From Oreohelix idahoensis (Eukaryota > Mollusca > Gastropoda > Stylommatophora > Oreohelicidae): a stretch of 64,000 nucleotides of DNA. The position numbers and the translations under genes were made by a program. This document shows positions 61,614 to 64,000 of the stretch, piece by piece; position 1 is the stretch's first letter, and every line of letters starts with the position of its first letter. A model generated the notes under the pieces. The model was not told where the DNA came from, did no database searches, and saw only the letters and a list, made by a program, of their open reading frames with translations. The stretch is from contig JAMPIV010022929.1 in the NCBI GenBank assembly GCA_024509875.1, positions 62,001 to 126,000 on the forward strand. The letters are read 5' to 3'.

Positions 61614-64000
61614 TGTGGTAAAGTGGGATGTTATAAATATTTATAGGGGACTTAGTGTACTGACTGAGATCAGCTGTGAAGGTATCTGTATCTAATAGGT
61701 GTAGTGTTTTACAGATAACCTTACTTGCTACCACATTATGCCTCAGTCAGTCAGAATTATTCTGGAATATTGTGATGACTACGTTAAATGTCTAGGGTAT
61801 GTATATGATGAAGTGTAAGTCACAACAACAACAGACAGATAAACAATTTAATTTATTCCACCACACTTGACAACACTGTGACACTCACACACATGTAACA
61901 TTCTATGAGACTATCTTAAATGAGTCACTGGTAAATTTTCAAATATCAATATGTATTAAGTACTCTCATTAATATATATGTCCTGATTCAACTACAAAGT
62001 GAACCAGGAATCACAATCAATTTTAATTACAATTTATATGTACAGAATTTATCAATATGAATCTTGTAGTGACATATTTTATTAATATTATCCTATGTGT
62101 GTCAGTTGTGTAGTAGTAATATGAGGTAATACTGGTTTTGTTTTTTCAAGCTATGTTGTTATTTGTCATCATGACTTCAAGTGTTTGTTTATCTTGGGAA
62201 AGTAGTATGGGGAAAAGTTCACAGTTCCTATCAATTTAAAAACACCGGTATTTTCCCTCTAATTTTTATTTACAAAGTCAGATTTTGAAGGGGGGGCATA
62301 CATAACGTTGAGCTCCACTGGCCACATAGGCTTATCTTTCGTGATGGCGGCAGGAAGGCCTCCTCTGCTCGATAGCCTCCCTGTGTTCTGGAGACACCTC
62401 ACTGGTCACTATCTGGACCCAGGAGTATGCTGTCAGCCTCTAGGTTCAGCAAAGCTCAGACCAGGTGCTGCTCAATAACTTTAGGACCACGGTCCCTGAA
62501 ACAAGAAGGTTGTACCTCCTACTTCATAACTAATTTATAATCTATTTCTAGACTGAACACAATACATAACAAACACTGAGTTCAGAGCGGTAGGCCAACT
62601 GTCAGCTTCATCTGAAATAATTTTCACCAGTATATTCCTCCCTAATGGTTACTACGCCTCTGCAATTCCAGCATTATTTCTTTCTAGTCGATAAGATAGG
62701 TGTCAGTGTACTGTTTGGCAATTCCATGTAGTTTTACTTTCCTCCGACACCTTCTGTTTCAGGTTGGAGCACTATATAGGCTTTACCTCATGTTCGCTAC
62801 TGAACCACACATATATACAGACATAAATTATCAATTTACATTCAATTTTCATTAAAAAGATATTGAATATATCAAGCTTACCACAATTCATGGAATAATA
62901 AAAGTTTACGTTGACTGGCAATGAATATAACACAATTTCGATCTGCCGATGTCCCAGGCTTTTATTTAGAAAAATATGCACTGGTGCTCAACGCACTGGT
63001 TCTTAGTAAGTTTATTTGAAAAATGTGGTGGTGACCTGACGCCTCTGATTGACTATATTCGCGGGTCTAACCAATCGTGCCATGTTTACCCAATCGTTTG
63101 AAAAAAAGTACTCCTACTCCCGTTTCCCCTGACAACAAAAGATAGTATTTATAGCCCGACTAATCGTGTTTAGCCTTACATTTATTGCGCTCCAAACAAA
63201 TCGGATTTAACATGGAGACCCATTTCCCGTACAATGGTGGTGTGAAAATCTGCCACTGAGCGACTCTGATTTTGGTGTTGTCTGACATCCCTCACTATTT
63301 CTTTTGGCTATAATTTGGTAATTCCTAGACTATTTGCGTAACGTTTAACATATTCTTTGTCAGCAAGTCCTAAGGAACCCAAATATACAAATTTAAAGGA
63401 GCTAAGTGGCTGCGTTCAAAATATGCATTTTCTTCTACCTCCTGTTTACTTCGAATACGATGTGGTGTCTGGGTACTGTAATGTTTTCAAACGTAAACCA
63501 GTATAATGTCATGTTTCCTAATAAGCGTTTTGTGAGTTTTTAAAAACTAACTCTCGTGTGTGTAGTGTTTTTTATCACTGTCGATTTGAAAAAAAGCTAG
63601 TGCTTGTGGCCTTACACGCGTGATGGTAGTAATTGTGTATCGCGAGACTGTGGTAGTATTGCCTGCGTTCCGGCTTTCAGCCCCTCCCTTTCTTTCTATC
63701 TTTAGTCCATCTGTCTTTCGTTTTTTTGGTAACGTAGTGTATAAAATGACATGAATGGAATTTTAAATCTAGGTCAACTTGCGTATCTCAAGGTTTTTCT
63801 TAGAAATGCAGCACATGTTTTATCGTAGAAAGCGGGTATTGAAGCAGTAGGCTTTTACTATCAACGTGAAACGTTACAATTTGCAGACGAAGGAGAAAAC
63901 AAGGGGGATTTCGAGTAGAGTCATTGTGACAGCACTGTTCTTTACCATTCTTCTTTCCTTTTATTGAATTTATTTGTTAGACTTTACATTTTCCTGATAA
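61614..64000 (-). repeat. Gypsy-2 5' LTR (end cut off)
   Basis: Begins TGTGGTAAAGTGGG at 61614 and follows the left LTR to TTTTCCTGATAA at the window edge, about 33 bases short of the end. Small indels distinguish it from the left LTR, for example near 61741-61752, 62200-62300 and 63085-63110. Confidence 0.95.

Larger units (their letters stand above)
54487..64000 (-). mobile_element. Gypsy LTR retrotransposon (Gypsy-2, Gmr1-type gene order), cut by window end
   Basis: The left (3') LTR is 54492-56891, the internal region 56892-61613, and the right (5') LTR 61614 onward. The right LTR lacks only its last few dozen bases at 64000. LTRs start TGTGGTAAAGTGGG and the complete one ends CTCACGACA. 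The left flank gacgt (54487-54491) should recur just outside the window. The LTRs look close in sequence, with scattered small indels. A third, older solo LTR of the family is at 4111-6147. Confidence 0.95.

Overview
This window is a transposon-dense stretch of an animal genome. I found no intact host gene. The organism is probably a marine invertebrate, and a lophotrochozoan such as a gastropod mollusc fits best. That rests on the mix of element types (Gypsy with integrase before reverse transcriptase, APE-type LINEs, Tc1 and mariner DD34E/D transposons, tRNA-derived SINEs) and on AT-rich, microsatellite-rich spacers. It is an inference, not an identification.

Left part (1-16.6 kb). A frameshifted fragment of a repeat-family protein lies at the edge. 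It is followed by a three-level nest: a solo LTR (1520-7021, duplication tttat) holds a Tc1-like transposon (3170-6609), which holds a solo LTR of a second family (4111-6147, duplication catat). Next come microsatellites, three copies of a tRNA-derived SINE, a 5'-truncated LINE with a 13-bp target duplication (12157-13007), a near-perfect 406-bp-arm palindrome made of two head-to-head retroposons inside one 13-bp target duplication (14351-15216), and a LINE relic.

Middle (16.6-30.3 kb). A complete 9.7-kb Gypsy element (16601-26338, duplication tgaac) is coded on the minus strand. It has 2.2-2.4 kb LTRs with long G runs and one gag-pol frame broken by only two stop codons. Its order is gag, protease, integrase, reverse transcriptase, RNase H, the copia-like order known from Gmr1-type Gypsy elements. 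Then come a (TA)n tract, a LINE with an open 904-residue frame, and an internally deleted Tc1 of the same family as the first.

Right part (30.3-64 kb). Dispersed repeats, SINEs, LINE scraps and a LINE/SINE composite with a 12-bp duplication lead to a second solo LTR of the first family, in opposite orientation (40738-47162, duplication tcgtt). It is loaded with a LINE, an unidentified 1.4-kb insertion, a deleted mariner and a (TA)n tract. After it come a second mariner, a Tc1-type deletion derivative, SINE clusters, a LINE-in-LINE insertion and a 16 x 32-bp minisatellite. The window ends in a second Gypsy with the same unusual gene order (54492 to beyond 64000), heavily frameshifted. Its LTR family is the one that left the solo LTR inside the first Tc1.

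None of the mobile elements looks fully autonomous as printed. The nearest to intact are the 16.6-26.3 kb Gypsy and the 26.5-29.3 kb LINE.
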